From Agmasoma carcini (nom. nud.) (taxonomy: Eukaryota; Microsporidia; Thelohaniidae), in assembly GCA_029232285.1 (NCBI GenBank), contig JAOXFI010000035.1, positions 1-35,892 on the forward strand: DNA of 35,892 nucleotides, given 5' to 3'. Positions 1 through 8,939 of the stretch are shown here, in pieces; positions within the stretch are counted from its first letter, which is position 1, and each line of letters begins with the position of its first letter. A program made the translations under genes and the position numbers. The notes under the pieces are model-generated. The model worked only from the letters and a program-made list of their open reading frames with translations. It did no database searches and was not told the origin of the DNA.

Positions 1-145
1 TGACCGACATGACCGACATGACCGACATGACCGACATGACCGACATGACCGACATGACCGACATGACCGACATGACCTGACTAAGGCTGACCTGACCATG
101 ACTGACATGACCATGACCGACATGACTAACCTGATTAACCTTTAA
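1..145. repeat. 9-bp minisatellite (TGACCGACA)n
   Basis: Perfect tandem copies of TGACCGACA run from the window edge to about position 75, then decay into TGACC/TGACATGACC variants to about 135. Because the unit is three codons long, frames stay open: frame 2 is open from the edge to TAA at 143-145 (Asp-Arg-His repeats, then Asp-Leu-Thr and Thr-Met-Asp variants), and frame 3 gives Thr-Asp-Met repeats to TGA at 78-80. It could be the 3' end of a repeat-rich gene cut by the window, or simply a minisatellite; the sequence here cannot decide. Confidence 0.9.
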
Positions 146-531
146 GTATTGTTCTTTAGACTTAAATAAAACATATTTATAAGAATTATTAAATATTGCT
201 TTGCTGGCCTTTAGCTTAAATATTTTGATTTTTGTTAATGGACTTTGATTTTTCAAAAACAAACAAAATTAAAATTTTATATTAATCAAAATATACAACA
301 TAAGTATAAATCGTCTGATATAACTAACTATCAATACCTATACTTATACGACTAACTAACTAACTATTTAATATATTATAATTAACTAATTAACTAATAT
401 AACTAATTGACTAACTAACCAACTTAATATAACTAACTAATATAACTAACTTAATATAAATGACCAATTTATCATTAATTTTCTTTTTGTAAATTATTTG
501 TTTATATAATAAATCTAAAATAAACAAACAT
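146..531. other. Intergenic region with degenerate TAAC repeats
   Basis: AT-rich spacer upstream of the nucleotide transporter. Positions about 315-465 are dominated by a degenerate CTAA/TAAC repeat (ACTAACTAACT and TATAACTAACT units). No coding region is supported. The stretch just before the transporter start (AAATCTAAAATAAACAAACAT) is A-rich and probably contains its promoter. Confidence 0.6.
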
Positions 532-2253
532 ATGGAATCTACAGAAAATCTAAGAACAGAAGAAGAAATTGAAAGAGAGATATCTGAAGCTTCTAGAGAC
601 GCAAATGTACTCATGAGGAACTTTAGAGTCGCCAAGTGCGAACGTAAAAGATTCTTATGCTTCGGTATCATGTTTGGTATAATAGGCTTCATATATTCAT
701 TTATGAGAATACTAAAGGATAGCTTTGTATTTAGCAGGCAGGATCCTTCTTGTATTTTATATATCAAAATATTTTACATCCTCCCCCTAACCTTCTTGTT
801 CGTCTTTTTAATTCAATATATGATGAACACAAGATCTATTAACAGAATATTTAGCATATTTTGCATAGGTTTCATGCTTGCTTTCTTCTCATATGGTACT
901 ATCTTACTCTTTGAAGAAAGTATTTATGATGGTAAGGCTGTCTCAAATTCTGCCGTTACTTGGTTCGAATCCAAGGGAATGGGGTTTTTGAAAAACTTTG
1001 TATTAACTTTCTGTGAACCAATGGCAACAATCATCTTTATTACAGCTGAGCTATGGGGTTCACTGATTCTATCATATCTATTTATGAGCTATCTTAATGA
1101 ATCTTGTACAATAGGTCAACATAAAAGGTTCTTACCCCCTCTCTTTATCATTACTAATTTTGCTTTATTGATATCGGCAATCATCACCACCTTTTTCTCA
1201 TACATTATTAAGACAATTGATAAGGATAATCTTAAATTTTTACATTGTTTTGTCTTTCTAGTTGAAGGCTTCCTTACTTTAGGGATTTTATATACAAAAT
1301 ATTACTTAGAAAAATATTTACTTACAAAACCAATATTTATACCAAGACACTTTGAAAAGAAAAAGTCTAAGGGTAAGGTTGGCTTTTCAGAAGGTATTAG
1401 TATTATGTTAAGGAGTAAATTCCTCAAACAAATGTGTATAATGGTGTTTTTCTATGGTGTGGTCTATAATATGACAGAATCAGTATATAAATTGGGTATT
1501 AAGAATGCAGCTAAAAAATTAGGTAAGAATAAAGGAGAATATTCTATTTTGATCAATAATATAGATCAATACATTACATCTATATCAGTTATTCTTCTTA
1601 ATCTAACATCATTTTCTGATTTTGTTACAACAAAGGGATGGTATATGGTAGCCATGATATCACCGGTTATTGCTTTAATAGGGAGTGTTTTTATCTATGG
1701 ATTAGCTATTTATAACTCAGCTGCATCTGATAAGAGTTTTCCATTTTTTAACAATTTATTTGGATCAGCAGAGCCGATGTTTATACTTGAGAATGTATTA
1801 GGTCTTGTGTCGATGTCCTTGTCTAAGATATTTAAATATTCATCTTTTGATGTAGCTAAAGAAGCGATTAGTATGAGGATTGAAGATGTGTATAGACCTA
1901 AATTTAAGAGTGTTTATGATGGTATTTTTAATAAGTTTGGTAAATCAGCTGGTAGTATTTATGGTATATTGATAGATTCGTTGTTTAGTTATGATATAAG
2001 AGAGATGTCACCAATAACGGCAATGATTTCGTTATTTTTTACATATTTGTGGATGAATGCAGTGAAGTATCTTAGTCTTTCATATGATAAGAGTCTTAAA
2101 GAGGAGGTACCTGTTGATATAGAGTTGCTTGAGAAAGAGGATGCTAAGAAAGGGAATGATAGAGAAAATGCTATCAATGAGGATTCTATGAAAGGAAATG
2201 ATAGAGAAAATGCTATCAATGAGGATAGAAACCAAGAAGTTGAAAACAAATAA
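532..2253 (+). CDS. NTT: ATP/ADP translocase (NTT/Tlc-family nucleotide transporter)
   Basis: A 573-aa polytopic membrane protein of the plastid/Rickettsia/microsporidian NTT family. These carriers import host ATP or other purine nucleotides across the parasite plasma membrane, or the mitosome membrane for some paralogues. About 11-12 hydrophobic segments run from residue 42 to 512. The four charged family positions appear intact: K62 (in RILKDSFVFS), E173 (TAELWGS), E316 (NMTESVYK) and K471 (FGKSAGSIYG). The start is the first ATG after an A-rich leader. The C-terminal tail (from about 515) is hydrophilic and contains a duplicated 12-residue unit, KGNDRENAINED, at 540-551 and 554-565; the DNA copies are nearly identical, so the duplication is recent. 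Microsporidia usually carry several NTT paralogues, and substrate and membrane cannot be told from sequence alone. Family assignment is very secure. Confidence 0.97.
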   Translation: MESTENLRTEEEIEREISEASRDANVLMRNFRVAKCERKRFLCFGIMFGIIGFIYSFMRILKDSFVFSRQDPSCILYIKIFYILPLTFLFVFLIQYMMNTRSINRIFSIFCIGFMLAFFSYGTILLFEESIYDGKAVSNSAVTWFESKGMGFLKNFVLTFCEPMATIIFITAELWGSLILSYLFMSYLNESCTIGQHKRFLPPLFIITNFALLISAIITTFFSYIIKTIDKDNLKFLHCFVFLVEGFLTLGILYTKYYLEKYLLTKPIFIPRHFEKKKSKGKVGFSEGISIMLRSKFLKQMCIMVFFYGVVYNMTESVYKLGIKNAAKKLGKNKGEYSILINNIDQYITSISVILLNLTSFSDFVTTKGWYMVAMISPVIALIGSVFIYGLAIYNSAASDKSFPFFNNLFGSAEPMFILENVLGLVSMSLSKIFKYSSFDVAKEAISMRIEDVYRPKFKSVYDGIFNKFGKSAGSIYGILIDSLFSYDIREMSPITAMISLFFTYLWMNAVKYLSLSYDKSLKEEVPVDIELLEKEDAKKGNDRENAINEDSMKGNDRENAINEDRNQEVENK

Positions 2254-2437
2254 AATTGTAGAAAAAATTATAGAAAAAAATTTATATAAGAAATTATATA
2301 AGAAATTATATAAAAAAAATATATAAAAAATTATATATTAAAATTATATAAGAAATTATAAAAAAAATTATAGAAAATTATATAAAAAATTATATAAAAA
2401 TTATATATAAAATATTATATAAAAATTATATAAAAAA
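2254..2437. repeat. TTATATAARAAA-type low-complexity spacer
   Basis: Degenerate tandem runs of AAATTATATAAGAAATTATATAAAAAATT separate the convergent transporter and small membrane protein genes. It is simple-sequence DNA with no discernible gene; it may also contain both 3' ends or polyadenylation regions. Confidence 0.6.
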
Positions 2438-2671
2438 TTATTTATTTTTAGAAATATTTTTATATTGTTCAATTTTGTCATAATACGATTTTAGTTCTTC
2501 ATCCGTTGGAGATTTAAGACTTAATGCTAATTTGAATGATCTATGAAGCAATAATGCACCATATATCAAGCCTTGTACTATAAATGTAATGAAAGGGTTG
2601 ATATTTAGTATTTTATATAAAAATATTGAATTAATTGCCCATATGAAGAGGAGTACTTTAAAAAAATTCAT
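2438..2671 (-). CDS. Small two-helix membrane protein, unknown function
   Basis: A 77-aa ORF with two hydrophobic segments (about residues 4-20 and 26-43), then a charged C-terminal helix rich in Asp, Glu, Lys and Tyr (about 52-77). The ATG is preceded on its strand by an A/T-tract (AAAAAATTTACCT), matching other start contexts here. It lies tail-to-tail with the transporter across a low-complexity AT spacer. The two-TM-plus-helix layout resembles small ER accessory subunits such as DPM3, but no family motif supports that. Real gene status is likely from composition and start context; function is unknown. Confidence 0.6.
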   Translation of the reverse strand: MNFFKVLLFIWAINSIFLYKILNINPFITFIVQGLIYGALLLHRSFKLALSLKSPTDEELKSYYDKIEQYKNISKNK

Positions 2672-2694
2672 AGGTAAATTTTTTAAAGAAATTG

Positions 2695-2960
2695 TAAAAA
2701 TATAAAATATGTTAGAATTATATAGAATATATAAGAATATGTAGAATATATAGAATATATAGAATAATATAGAATATATTAGAATTATATAGAATATATT
2801 AGAATATATAGAATAATATAGAATTATATAGAATATATAGAAATATATTAGAATTATATAAGAATATATTAGAATTATATAGAATATATAGAAATATATA
2901 GAAATATAAAAGAATATATTAGAATATGTAGAATATATAAGAATATATAAGAATATATTA
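2695..2960. repeat. TATATAGAA microsatellite-like array
   Basis: About 260 bases made almost entirely of TATATAGAATAT, ATTAGAATATAT and ATATAAGAATAT units of varying length. No reading frame is supported. It probably grew by slippage. Confidence 0.75.
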
Positions 2961-2984
2961 AAAAGATATGATTAGTGAATACTC

Positions 2985-3065
2985 ATAACCTTTTAACTTA
3001 TAATTATAGATAGACGCCTCTTATTATTGATAAAGACAACTACATCATAACCTTGAAATTATAAA
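2985..3065 (-). repeat. Partial copy (F) of the interspersed repeat family
   Basis: The reverse complement reads AATAAGAGGCGTCTATCTAT and continues into a GGTTATGAG motif. It resembles the AAGAGGTGTCTATCTATCGA to GAGGTTATC segment of copy A (about 12395-12450) and AAGAGGTGTCGTCTATCGA of copy B (about 30100). Only this short segment is convincing, so it may be a remnant. Confidence 0.35.
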
Positions 3066-3473
3066 ATGATGGTTTTTTTTATTTTTATTATTTAAGAAGA
3101 CGTGATATTGTTTACTATAAGTCGCAGTTTTTAGATCATAGACCGAATTTCACCCAAAAATGTAAAATTATTAATAATTAAAGATAAACGAACTTTTTTA
3201 TTTAAAACATATAATAAAATACATGCCTTTGATCTATTACTTAATCGTTTCTCTTCTTTATTCTAGTTTTAGAAAAACTCAACACCCTTGCCATTGATAC
3301 TGCTATCTGAATATAAAGATATAATAAATCCTAATTGTACTACCCATAAGACTTGAGTATATACAATAAATGATAAAGTACTTTTATAGGCTTAAGTGAT
3401 TCCATAAGTACATTCAACAATGTAAATAACTTTTGTTGATCTAATCTTATGCCACCTAGCTTAAAATTAAGTC

Positions 3474-3594
3474 ACAAGGTGAAGTATCTTCTCTAAAAAT
3501 AAATTGGTTATTTTTAATCAACGTAAAACACTGGTCTAACTAATTTACAAGGTGAAGTATCTTCTCTAAAAATAAATTGGTTATTTTTAATCAA
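3474..3594 (+). repeat. 48-bp direct repeat, two identical copies
   Basis: The 48-base unit beginning ACAAGGTGAAGTATCTTC and ending ATTTTTAATCAA occurs at 3474-3521 and again at 3547-3594, apparently without mismatch, 73 bases apart start to start. The flanks differ, so this is a recent local duplication in non-coding DNA. Confidence 0.85.
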
Positions 3595-3837
3595 TGTCTC
3601 GTGGTCACTAAAGTTTGTTTTTTGTATAGTAAGAATTCTTATTAATACAATAATTATGATTCTCGTATTACAAGCAAAAATAAAATATTTCAATTGAAAA
3701 ATCTATTATTATTTTATATATATTGTAATATAATACATTAATTATCTCAAATACACACAAAAAAACCCCATTTAAATATTTTTTAATAATAATAAAGAAA
3801 TATACAATAAGGGTTATCTAAAAGAATAAATATAATA

Positions 3838-3970
3838 ATATAAGTATATAAGTATATAAGTATATAAGTATATGTATATGTATATGTATATAAGTATATA
3901 AGTATTGAATATAACTAATACAATAATATAAGTATATAAGTATTGAATATAACTAATACAATAATATAAT
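3838..3970. repeat. AAGTATAT tandem array and 38-bp duplication
   Basis: Short AAGTATATAAGTATAT and TATGTATATG units are followed by two copies of a 38-bp unit (TAAGTATATAAGTATTGAAT and following bases) at about 3891-3928 and 3929-3966. It is non-coding slippage and duplication DNA between 2671 and the RNA polymerase subunit gene. Positions 3066-3473 and 3595-3837 show nothing further that can be supported. Confidence 0.75.
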
Positions 3971-4066
3971 ATAACTATTACAATAAAAATATAATTCATT
4001 TCTATTAAAATTTGAACTTATTTATATAATCAATAAATTATAATATAATTTTTTTTAAAAATTTTT

Positions 4067-4366
4067 ATGTCTTTTTGTGAATGTGGAACACTACTTAAAT
4101 TCAACACTGATGGAGAGGTTCTATGCAAGAAGTGTCTCTATAAAACAACAAAGTATAACTTTGATCTCATTAAGGATGTGCTATTCTTAAAATACAAAGA
4201 ATTAGTCCTTGAGCAATCAAAAGGTGCTAAAATCAAGATGATTTGCTCTAAATGTAACAACAATGAAATGTTCTACAATACAGCTCAGCTTAGATCAGCA
4301 GATGAAGGACAAACCGTGTTCTACGAATGTACTAAATGTGGATATAAAGAAACTGTGCAATCTTAA
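4067..4366 (+). CDS. RPA12: RNA polymerase I subunit A12 (Rpa12/TFIIS-like zinc ribbon)
   Basis: A 99-aa two-zinc-ribbon subunit that gives RNA polymerase I its intrinsic RNA-cleavage and proofreading activity in the nucleolus. The C-terminal TFIIS-type ribbon is intact: C60, C63, C88 and C91, with the catalytic hairpin QLRSADEGQTVFY (acidic D79, E80). The LRSADEG...FYECTKCGYK pattern fits Rpa12 better than the Pol III subunit Rpc11. In the N-terminal ribbon the first cysteine pair is C4-x-C6 rather than the usual C-x2-C, with C20 and C23 as the second pair, so its zinc binding may be altered. Length matches the family. The ATG follows TTTTTTAAAAATTTTT, the start context seen at several genes here. 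The next gene begins only 27 bases downstream on the same strand. Confidence 0.9.
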   Translation: MSFCECGTLLKFNTDGEVLCKKCLYKTTKYNFDLIKDVLFLKYKELVLEQSKGAKIKMICSKCNNNEMFYNTAQLRSADEGQTVFYECTKCGYKETVQS

Positions 4367-4393
4367 TAAATATTTTTAAAAATTTTGTATGCC

Positions 4394-5281
4394 ATGTTAG
4401 AAAATCAAGTCTTAGATAAGAAAATAATTAATCTAGAGTCATCTAAGTTGGATATAATGGAAAATCTAGAGCCATCTAAGTTGGATATAATGGAAAATCA
4501 AGTCTTAGATAAGAAAATTGTTAATCTAGAGCCATCTAGACAATCTGAAATGGAAAATCAAGTCTGGAAGACCCTTGAAAAATACTATGAAAATCAAAGC
4601 TATAGTGAAGAAGAGACTAATAAAATATTAGAAATGGTTAAAAACATCAAATTTAGTCAAGAAAACGAAATAAAACTGATCAATTGTCTATCAAACCACT
4701 TCATAAACGGGGGATCACAATTAGAAGGGGCTAAAAAAATAGCAAGTGCTTTTTTTAATAAAAATAATATCAATTTTGATAAAGATGAGAAAATCGAGAG
4801 AATTGAGTGGATACGCAATAAATCAACAGTAAAGTTGCATTATTTACAGCAATTCCTTAATTCTTTAATTTCTAATGATGAAGGAGGTGTGTTGTATGGT
4901 TTGGATCACTTTAATATTATTTTAGAAAATACATCTGCACGTACCTTCAAAAATATTTCTAGAAAAATATTTAAGTTTTTGGTTTCTTTAAAATTTTATG
5001 ATTTTATGTATTTAAAGTTTAAATGTGTTAGATTTATGATTCTTAGAGATTGGACATTGATTGAAGACCTTTTTGTTAGTTTTAAAGATGAAGGTAACAT
5101 TATAAGAGCTTATATTGTTGTGTGTTTACAAATATTGTGTGATTTTATATGTTTTGATAAAAAAATAGAAATGAAAAACAGATTTTTTGAATTGATCAAA
5201 AATATAAAAATTGATGATGAATTGTTAAAGTTTGAGATTGATAAATTTAAAGATAAATTTAAAGGTGAAATTGATATGTAA
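4394..5281 (+). CDS. Hypothetical helical protein with N-terminal tandem repeats
   Basis: A 295-aa protein of unknown function. The start is taken as ATG 4394; an in-frame TTG nine bases earlier is less likely, and AAAAATTTTGTATGCC lies just upstream, as at other starts here. Residues 1 to about 55 hold imperfect repeats: MENQVLDKKI(I/V)NLE(P/S)S occurs twice around a shorter LEPSKLDIMEN unit, with nearly identical DNA. The rest (about 60-295) is predicted to be mostly alpha-helical and hydrophobic/charged, possibly ARM/HEAT-like, with no motif I recognise. It lies 27 bases after RPA12 in the same direction. Additional in-frame ATGs lie within the repeats, so a shorter product is possible. 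Confidence 0.75.
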   Translation: MLENQVLDKKIINLESSKLDIMENLEPSKLDIMENQVLDKKIVNLEPSRQSEMENQVWKTLEKYYENQSYSEEETNKILEMVKNIKFSQENEIKLINCLSNHFINGGSQLEGAKKIASAFFNKNNINFDKDEKIERIEWIRNKSTVKLHYLQQFLNSLISNDEGGVLYGLDHFNIILENTSARTFKNISRKIFKFLVSLKFYDFMYLKFKCVRFMILRDWTLIEDLFVSFKDEGNIIRAYIVVCLQILCDFICFDKKIEMKNRFFELIKNIKIDDELLKFEIDKFKDKFKGEIDM

Positions 5282-5994
5282 AAATAAAAAATATTTATAA
5301 TTATATCATATTATTAGTAAATATCTTATATTTGTATATTATTATATAATATTATTTATATGTCCTGTTATATATATTTATATATCCTTTATATATCCTT
5401 TATATGCCCTGTTATATGTCCTGTTATATATCCTTTATTCATCATTTATATATTATTAAATTATTTTGATATATTAACCAATCAACATGTCAAATATTTA
5501 TATATATATCCAAATCTATCATATTTAAGTTATTAATTTCAATAATCATCAAAATGTCAAATAATTTGAATTATTAAAAACAGCTAAATCAAACTCTTAT
5601 AAATCTATTACAATTTTAACATACTGTCAATATATCAAACATCTTTAAAATAAATTTTAATACAATTATATTGAAATATTTCTTTTTAGAGATAAAAAAT
5701 TTGCTATTTTAAAATTTTTTAAATATTTTCAAAATTTTAAATATTCTCAATTTTTCTCAATTTTTAAATATTTTCTTTTTTCAATCTTTTTTCAATCTTT
5801 TCTTTTCAATCTTTTTCAAATATTTTTTCAATTTTTAAATATTTTCTTTTTTCAATCTTTTCTTTTCAATCTTTTCTTTTCAATTTTATCTTTTCAATCT
5901 TTTTCAATCTTTTTCAATTTTTTTCAATTTTTTTTCAATTTTTAAATATTTTGATTTTTACTACAATTATCATAAAAATTTTCAAATATTACCC
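5282..5994. other. Intergenic region: TATATCCT repeats and a long T/C-rich tract
   Basis: Positions 5355-5445 contain a degenerate array of TATATGTCCTGT and TATATATCCTTT. From about 5690 to 5960 the plus strand is a strongly T/C-rich tract of TTTTTCAATC and TTTTCAATTTT units, ending about 40 bases before the TPR gene. No ORF is credible. The tract could be promoter-proximal or a slippage product. Confidence 0.6.
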
Positions 5995-7122
5995 ATGTTA
6001 GGACCCTATCCCAAACTCAAAATAATAAAGGACGACTCTGATAAGGAGATTTCTCACATTATAGAACGAGCCAAAAGATGCTTCTCCAAACAGGACATCG
6101 ATGGAATTAAAAACTGCTCATCTAAAATTTCAGAAATCGACCCCACCAGCAAATACATCAACATCATAGACGGATGCATCTCTCTATGCTTGGGCAATTG
6201 CGAAACCGCATATCTAAATTTTAACGAATATATAAAAAAATCAGATAGCACCTTATGTTGGGCTTTGTGGGGCATATCAACCTGGAATTACTACGCAGGA
6301 TTTGTTGATTTGGCCTATAGTCAATTACACGACCTATTGAAATTTTCAACTGCCTCTAAAATCGACATCGCTACTCTATACTTAATTGCCGTCATTAAAA
6401 AACAAAAGGGCTTTTACAGATCCGCTATTGAATATTTTAGCAGACTTGGCTTGTCTAAACTAGGACAACATATCTACCCCATATTTCAAATCAACATAAT
6501 ACACATTCATATACTAAGAAAGGACTACGTTACAGCTAGGCAAGCCTTAAAAGATTATAACATGTCCAATTCCACCATATTATCGATGAGGCTTTATGCC
6601 TACTTTTACTACATACACGGAGATTATGATAAATTAAATGAAATTATATCACAAAGATGTATTGATGATCCATATATCAATTATCTTATTGGTAGATGTG
6701 CTTTAAATAGAGGCGAGAAACCTGAAATAATTGATAAGCATCTTAATTTAGGGTTAAAGGGTTGTGAAGAATGCGAATACTTCTATAATACTTATGGTAT
6801 TTATTATATACTAACTGGAAGGTTATCAGATGCTGCCAGTTCTTTTAAAAGGTCTTTGAAATTCAACCCTGATTTTATTCCAGCCAAAAATAATTTGAAT
6901 TTTATTTCTAAATTTCTTAGAGACAAAAATGGTGAAATTTATGACACAGTGTTTGACGTATCATTGGAAGATTGTTATGATGTTGATCCTGATCCTGACA
7001 AGCTTGGTTTTTTTGATGGATTCTTTGTGTTTGGCTTTAAAAGCTTTCGTGTATCCAAAGAGTTTATGAGTACAGCCTTGCCATTAAGGCCTAAGCATAT
7101 TTGGGATGGCAAGAGTAGTTAA
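5995..7122 (+). CDS. TPR protein, Cyc8/Ssn6-like transcriptional corepressor subunit (probable)
   Basis: A 375-aa protein of tandem tetratricopeptide-type helices from about residue 15 to 310, then a short acidic/aromatic tail (VDPDPDKLGFFDGFF). The order of repeats resembles the Cyc8/Ssn6 TPR array: ALWGISTWNYYAGFVDLAYS, then LYLIAVIKKQKGFYRSAIEY, then an IFQINIIHI...DYVTARQAL repeat, and later YNTYGIYYILTGRLSDAASS with FNP. In fungi Cyc8 partners Tup1 in general repression. Microsporidian versions are short, and the glutamine-rich regions of yeast Cyc8 are absent here. An APC/C TPR subunit (Cdc16/23/27) is the main alternative. The ATG is preceded by AAAAATTTTCAAATATTACCC, combining both local start motifs. 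Confidence 0.6.
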   Translation: MLGPYPKLKIIKDDSDKEISHIIERAKRCFSKQDIDGIKNCSSKISEIDPTSKYINIIDGCISLCLGNCETAYLNFNEYIKKSDSTLCWALWGISTWNYYAGFVDLAYSQLHDLLKFSTASKIDIATLYLIAVIKKQKGFYRSAIEYFSRLGLSKLGQHIYPIFQINIIHIHILRKDYVTARQALKDYNMSNSTILSMRLYAYFYYIHGDYDKLNEIISQRCIDDPYINYLIGRCALNRGEKPEIIDKHLNLGLKGCEECEYFYNTYGIYYILTGRLSDAASSFKRSLKFNPDFIPAKNNLNFISKFLRDKNGEIYDTVFDVSLEDCYDVDPDPDKLGFFDGFFVFGFKSFRVSKEFMSTALPLRPKHIWDGKSS

Positions 7123-7465
7123 ATTAAAATTATATAAATAAAAAAGGCGGTGGTATTTTTTTTAATTAAAAATATTTAAGTTATATATTACTGTTATAGT
7201 TATTAGTGATATATATTAGTGATATATTTATGTATTAGTGTTATATATTAGTGTTATATTTATATATTAACGTTGTTTCAAATAAGTTACTAATATTAAC
7301 ATATACTACCATCTTAATATATGCTAACTGACTGACTGACTAACTAATCTTAATATACTATTATACTGTTATCTTATAAAATTATGATTTATTAACTAAG
7401 TTTGTTACATATTTTGTTACAAATTTTCATTTGAAACCATTTAATTTATCATTTATCACAATCAC
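7123..7465. other. Intergenic region with TTAGTGATATAT and ACTG repeats
   Basis: AT-rich spacer with four to five copies of ATATATTAGTG(A/T)TATAT between 7175 and 7265 and a GACTGACTGACTAACT run near 7330. No gene is seen. The last 60 bases presumably contain the promoter of the ceramide synthase gene. Confidence 0.5.
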
Positions 7466-8179
7466 ATGCCTAGTCCTGCCCTTATAATTACACTATACTT
7501 CATAGCCTTAGCATTTATCAAGTATTATGTTATGAATGATGAGAATATGAGCACTAAATATAATTTATCACTATATAAGACATATATTTACACCACAACA
7601 TCTATAATAGGCCTAAGTTATACAATAATAACCAATAATATAGTTAATTCTGATCCAAATAAGGTTTCCTTCTTTAAAATATTTTCATTTCTTTATGATA
7701 TTGAAATAAGCTTTTATTTTCTAGAATTGTATTCAATATTTTCTGAACCAAAGAAAAAAGACTTTTTTATGATGATAATGCATCATATAGTGACATTAGG
7801 GTTGCTTATTTTATCTAGAAATAATAATTTGACCTTTTTTGGAGGACCTGTGATATTTATACATGATATATCTGATCCTTTTCTTGAATATGCTAAATGT
7901 AATATATATATTCATAAAAAAAGTATAGCCAATAATTTTTTTATATTTTTTGCAATAGTTTTTTTTATATCAAGATTAATTTTTTATCCAATATTTTTGG
8001 TTAGACCGGCGTGCTTGTATCTTATGAAGAGAATAAATGTAGAAATTACGATAGTGATGGTATTTTTAAATTTATTAGTGATAATGCATATGATATGGAT
8101 GGTAATGATAATAAGAACAGCATTTAATATAAAGAGAGGTGATTATAGAGATGATAGGTCTGATAAATCTGATAATTAG
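7466..8179 (+). CDS. LAG1: Ceramide synthase, TLC-domain (LAG1/LAC1 family)
   Basis: A 237-aa polytopic ER membrane protein that should N-acylate a sphingoid base with acyl-CoA to make (dihydro)ceramide. The LAG motif is clear: DFFMMIMHHIVTLGL with the catalytic His pair at 106-107, followed by FIHDISDPFLEYAK (D134, D137, E141). Hydrophobic segments lie at about 5-22, 40-57, 76-92, 105-118, 150-176 and 190-217. It is shorter than yeast Lag1 (411 aa), lacking most of the N-terminal extension, as expected for a reduced genome. A hydrophilic C-terminal tail (DYRDDRSDKSDN) replaces the usual acidic tail. The ATG follows ATCACAATCAC. Only a general TLC (TRAM/CLN8) identity would be an alternative, and the HH plus HD..D..E set favours ceramide synthase. 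Confidence 0.88.
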   Translation: MPSPALIITLYFIALAFIKYYVMNDENMSTKYNLSLYKTYIYTTTSIIGLSYTIITNNIVNSDPNKVSFFKIFSFLYDIEISFYFLELYSIFSEPKKKDFFMMIMHHIVTLGLLILSRNNNLTFFGGPVIFIHDISDPFLEYAKCNIYIHKKSIANNFFIFFAIVFFISRLIFYPIFLVRPACLYLMKRINVEITIVMVFLNLLVIMHMIWMVMIIRTAFNIKRGDYRDDRSDKSDN

Positions 8180-8334
8180 TTAAATATTGATAAAAAAGGG
8201 TAAATAAATATATGAGATTGATTTTATTACATATTAAGTATAAAATTATAAAATTATAAGAATTATAATATAAATATTATAGTATAAAATATTAAGAATT
8301 ATAAGAATTACAAAATTATTAAAATTATTAATTT

Positions 8335-8748
8335 TTATTCAAAAATTGATGATATATCTTTACCCTCTCCAATCTTTATAAAATAAGGATTTTGTAAGGC
8401 ATCTTCTAATCCACCCATATATTGGCCATCAATAAGAACTACTGGTCTTGTATTGTCTTTATAAGTATCAATTAATTCTTTATTCTCTTCATAATTCCTA
8501 TCTTCTTCTATGTCTTTATATTTCAAATCTAAAATATTTAAAAACTTTCTCATCCCTCTGCTAAAAGGACAAGAGTCTCTTGTTATAATAACGATTTTTG
8601 GGGGTTGATTCATACCAAAGTCAGTCTCATTCTCTAAAGAACCCTCCATTTGTTTGGTCTTTATTGATACGACACCTTCTAATTCCATATTATCAAATTG
8701 GGTTGTATCTAACACTTTAGTAATAACATTTAATATATTTAAAAACAT
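8335..8748 (-). CDS. Monothiol glutaredoxin-like protein (CPFS)
   Basis: A 137-aa protein with a glutaredoxin fold from about residue 50. Active site C60-P-F-S63 sits after beta strand KIVIITRDS; the cis-Pro region is TRPVVLIDG (P102), followed by YMGGLEDAL, the GG-x-(D/E)-D glutathione-binding segment. Only one active-site cysteine is present (CPFS), so it is a monothiol type that may bind a [2Fe-2S] cluster with glutathione or catalyse deglutathionylation. The N-terminal 45 residues are extra and begin with a mildly hydrophobic stretch, possibly a targeting sequence. It is transcribed away from a second glutaredoxin-like gene 191 bases upstream, suggesting an old inverted duplication or shared control. 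Confidence 0.85.
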   Translation of the reverse strand: MFLNILNVITKVLDTTQFDNMELEGVVSIKTKQMEGSLENETDFGMNQPPKIVIITRDSCPFSRGMRKFLNILDLKYKDIEEDRNYEENKELIDTYKDNTRPVVLIDGQYMGGLEDALQNPYFIKIGEGKDISSIFE

Positions 8749-8939
8749 GTTTATGTTATATTATTCATTTTTATAGTTACGTTTCATATTTTATTTAATA
8801 ACATCTTAAAACTTTAGTATCAACTGTAAAAGATTTTGTATTAAATACTTAAAGAATACTAAAATATTTTATTTAAAAACATACAAAATATCTTAAAACT
8901 TTAGTTTCAACTTATAAAATAAATATTTCATAAATAAAC
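8749..8939. promoter_or_regulatory. Divergent promoter region between two glutaredoxin genes with a ~29-bp direct repeat
   Basis: The 191-bp intergenic region contains ATCTTAAAACTTTAGTATCAACT from 8803 and ATCTTAAAACTTTAGTTTCAACT from 8890, differing by one base over 23, with TATTTTATTTAA(T/A)AACAT just upstream of each. The two copies point the same way, towards the 8940 gene. They could be paired regulatory sites or a simple duplication; no factor can be named. Confidence 0.45.

Noticed and set aside
1..75. CRISPR-like array
   Set aside because: The 9-bp units are contiguous with no spacers and the genome is eukaryotic; it is a minisatellite.
411..767. 118-codon minus-strand frame overlapping the transporter start
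   Set aside because: It is antisense to a clear NTT coding region and runs through TAAC repeats; no domain.
955..975. GGTTCGAATCC tRNA T-loop-like sequence
   Set aside because: It lies inside the transporter coding region and no cloverleaf can be formed around it.
2438..2671. DPM3 identity for the 77-aa membrane protein
   Set aside because: Only topology agrees; no diagnostic residues, so no name was given.
3814..3999. 61-codon Tyr/Ile-rich minus-strand frame
   Set aside because: It is a translation of AT tandem repeats only.
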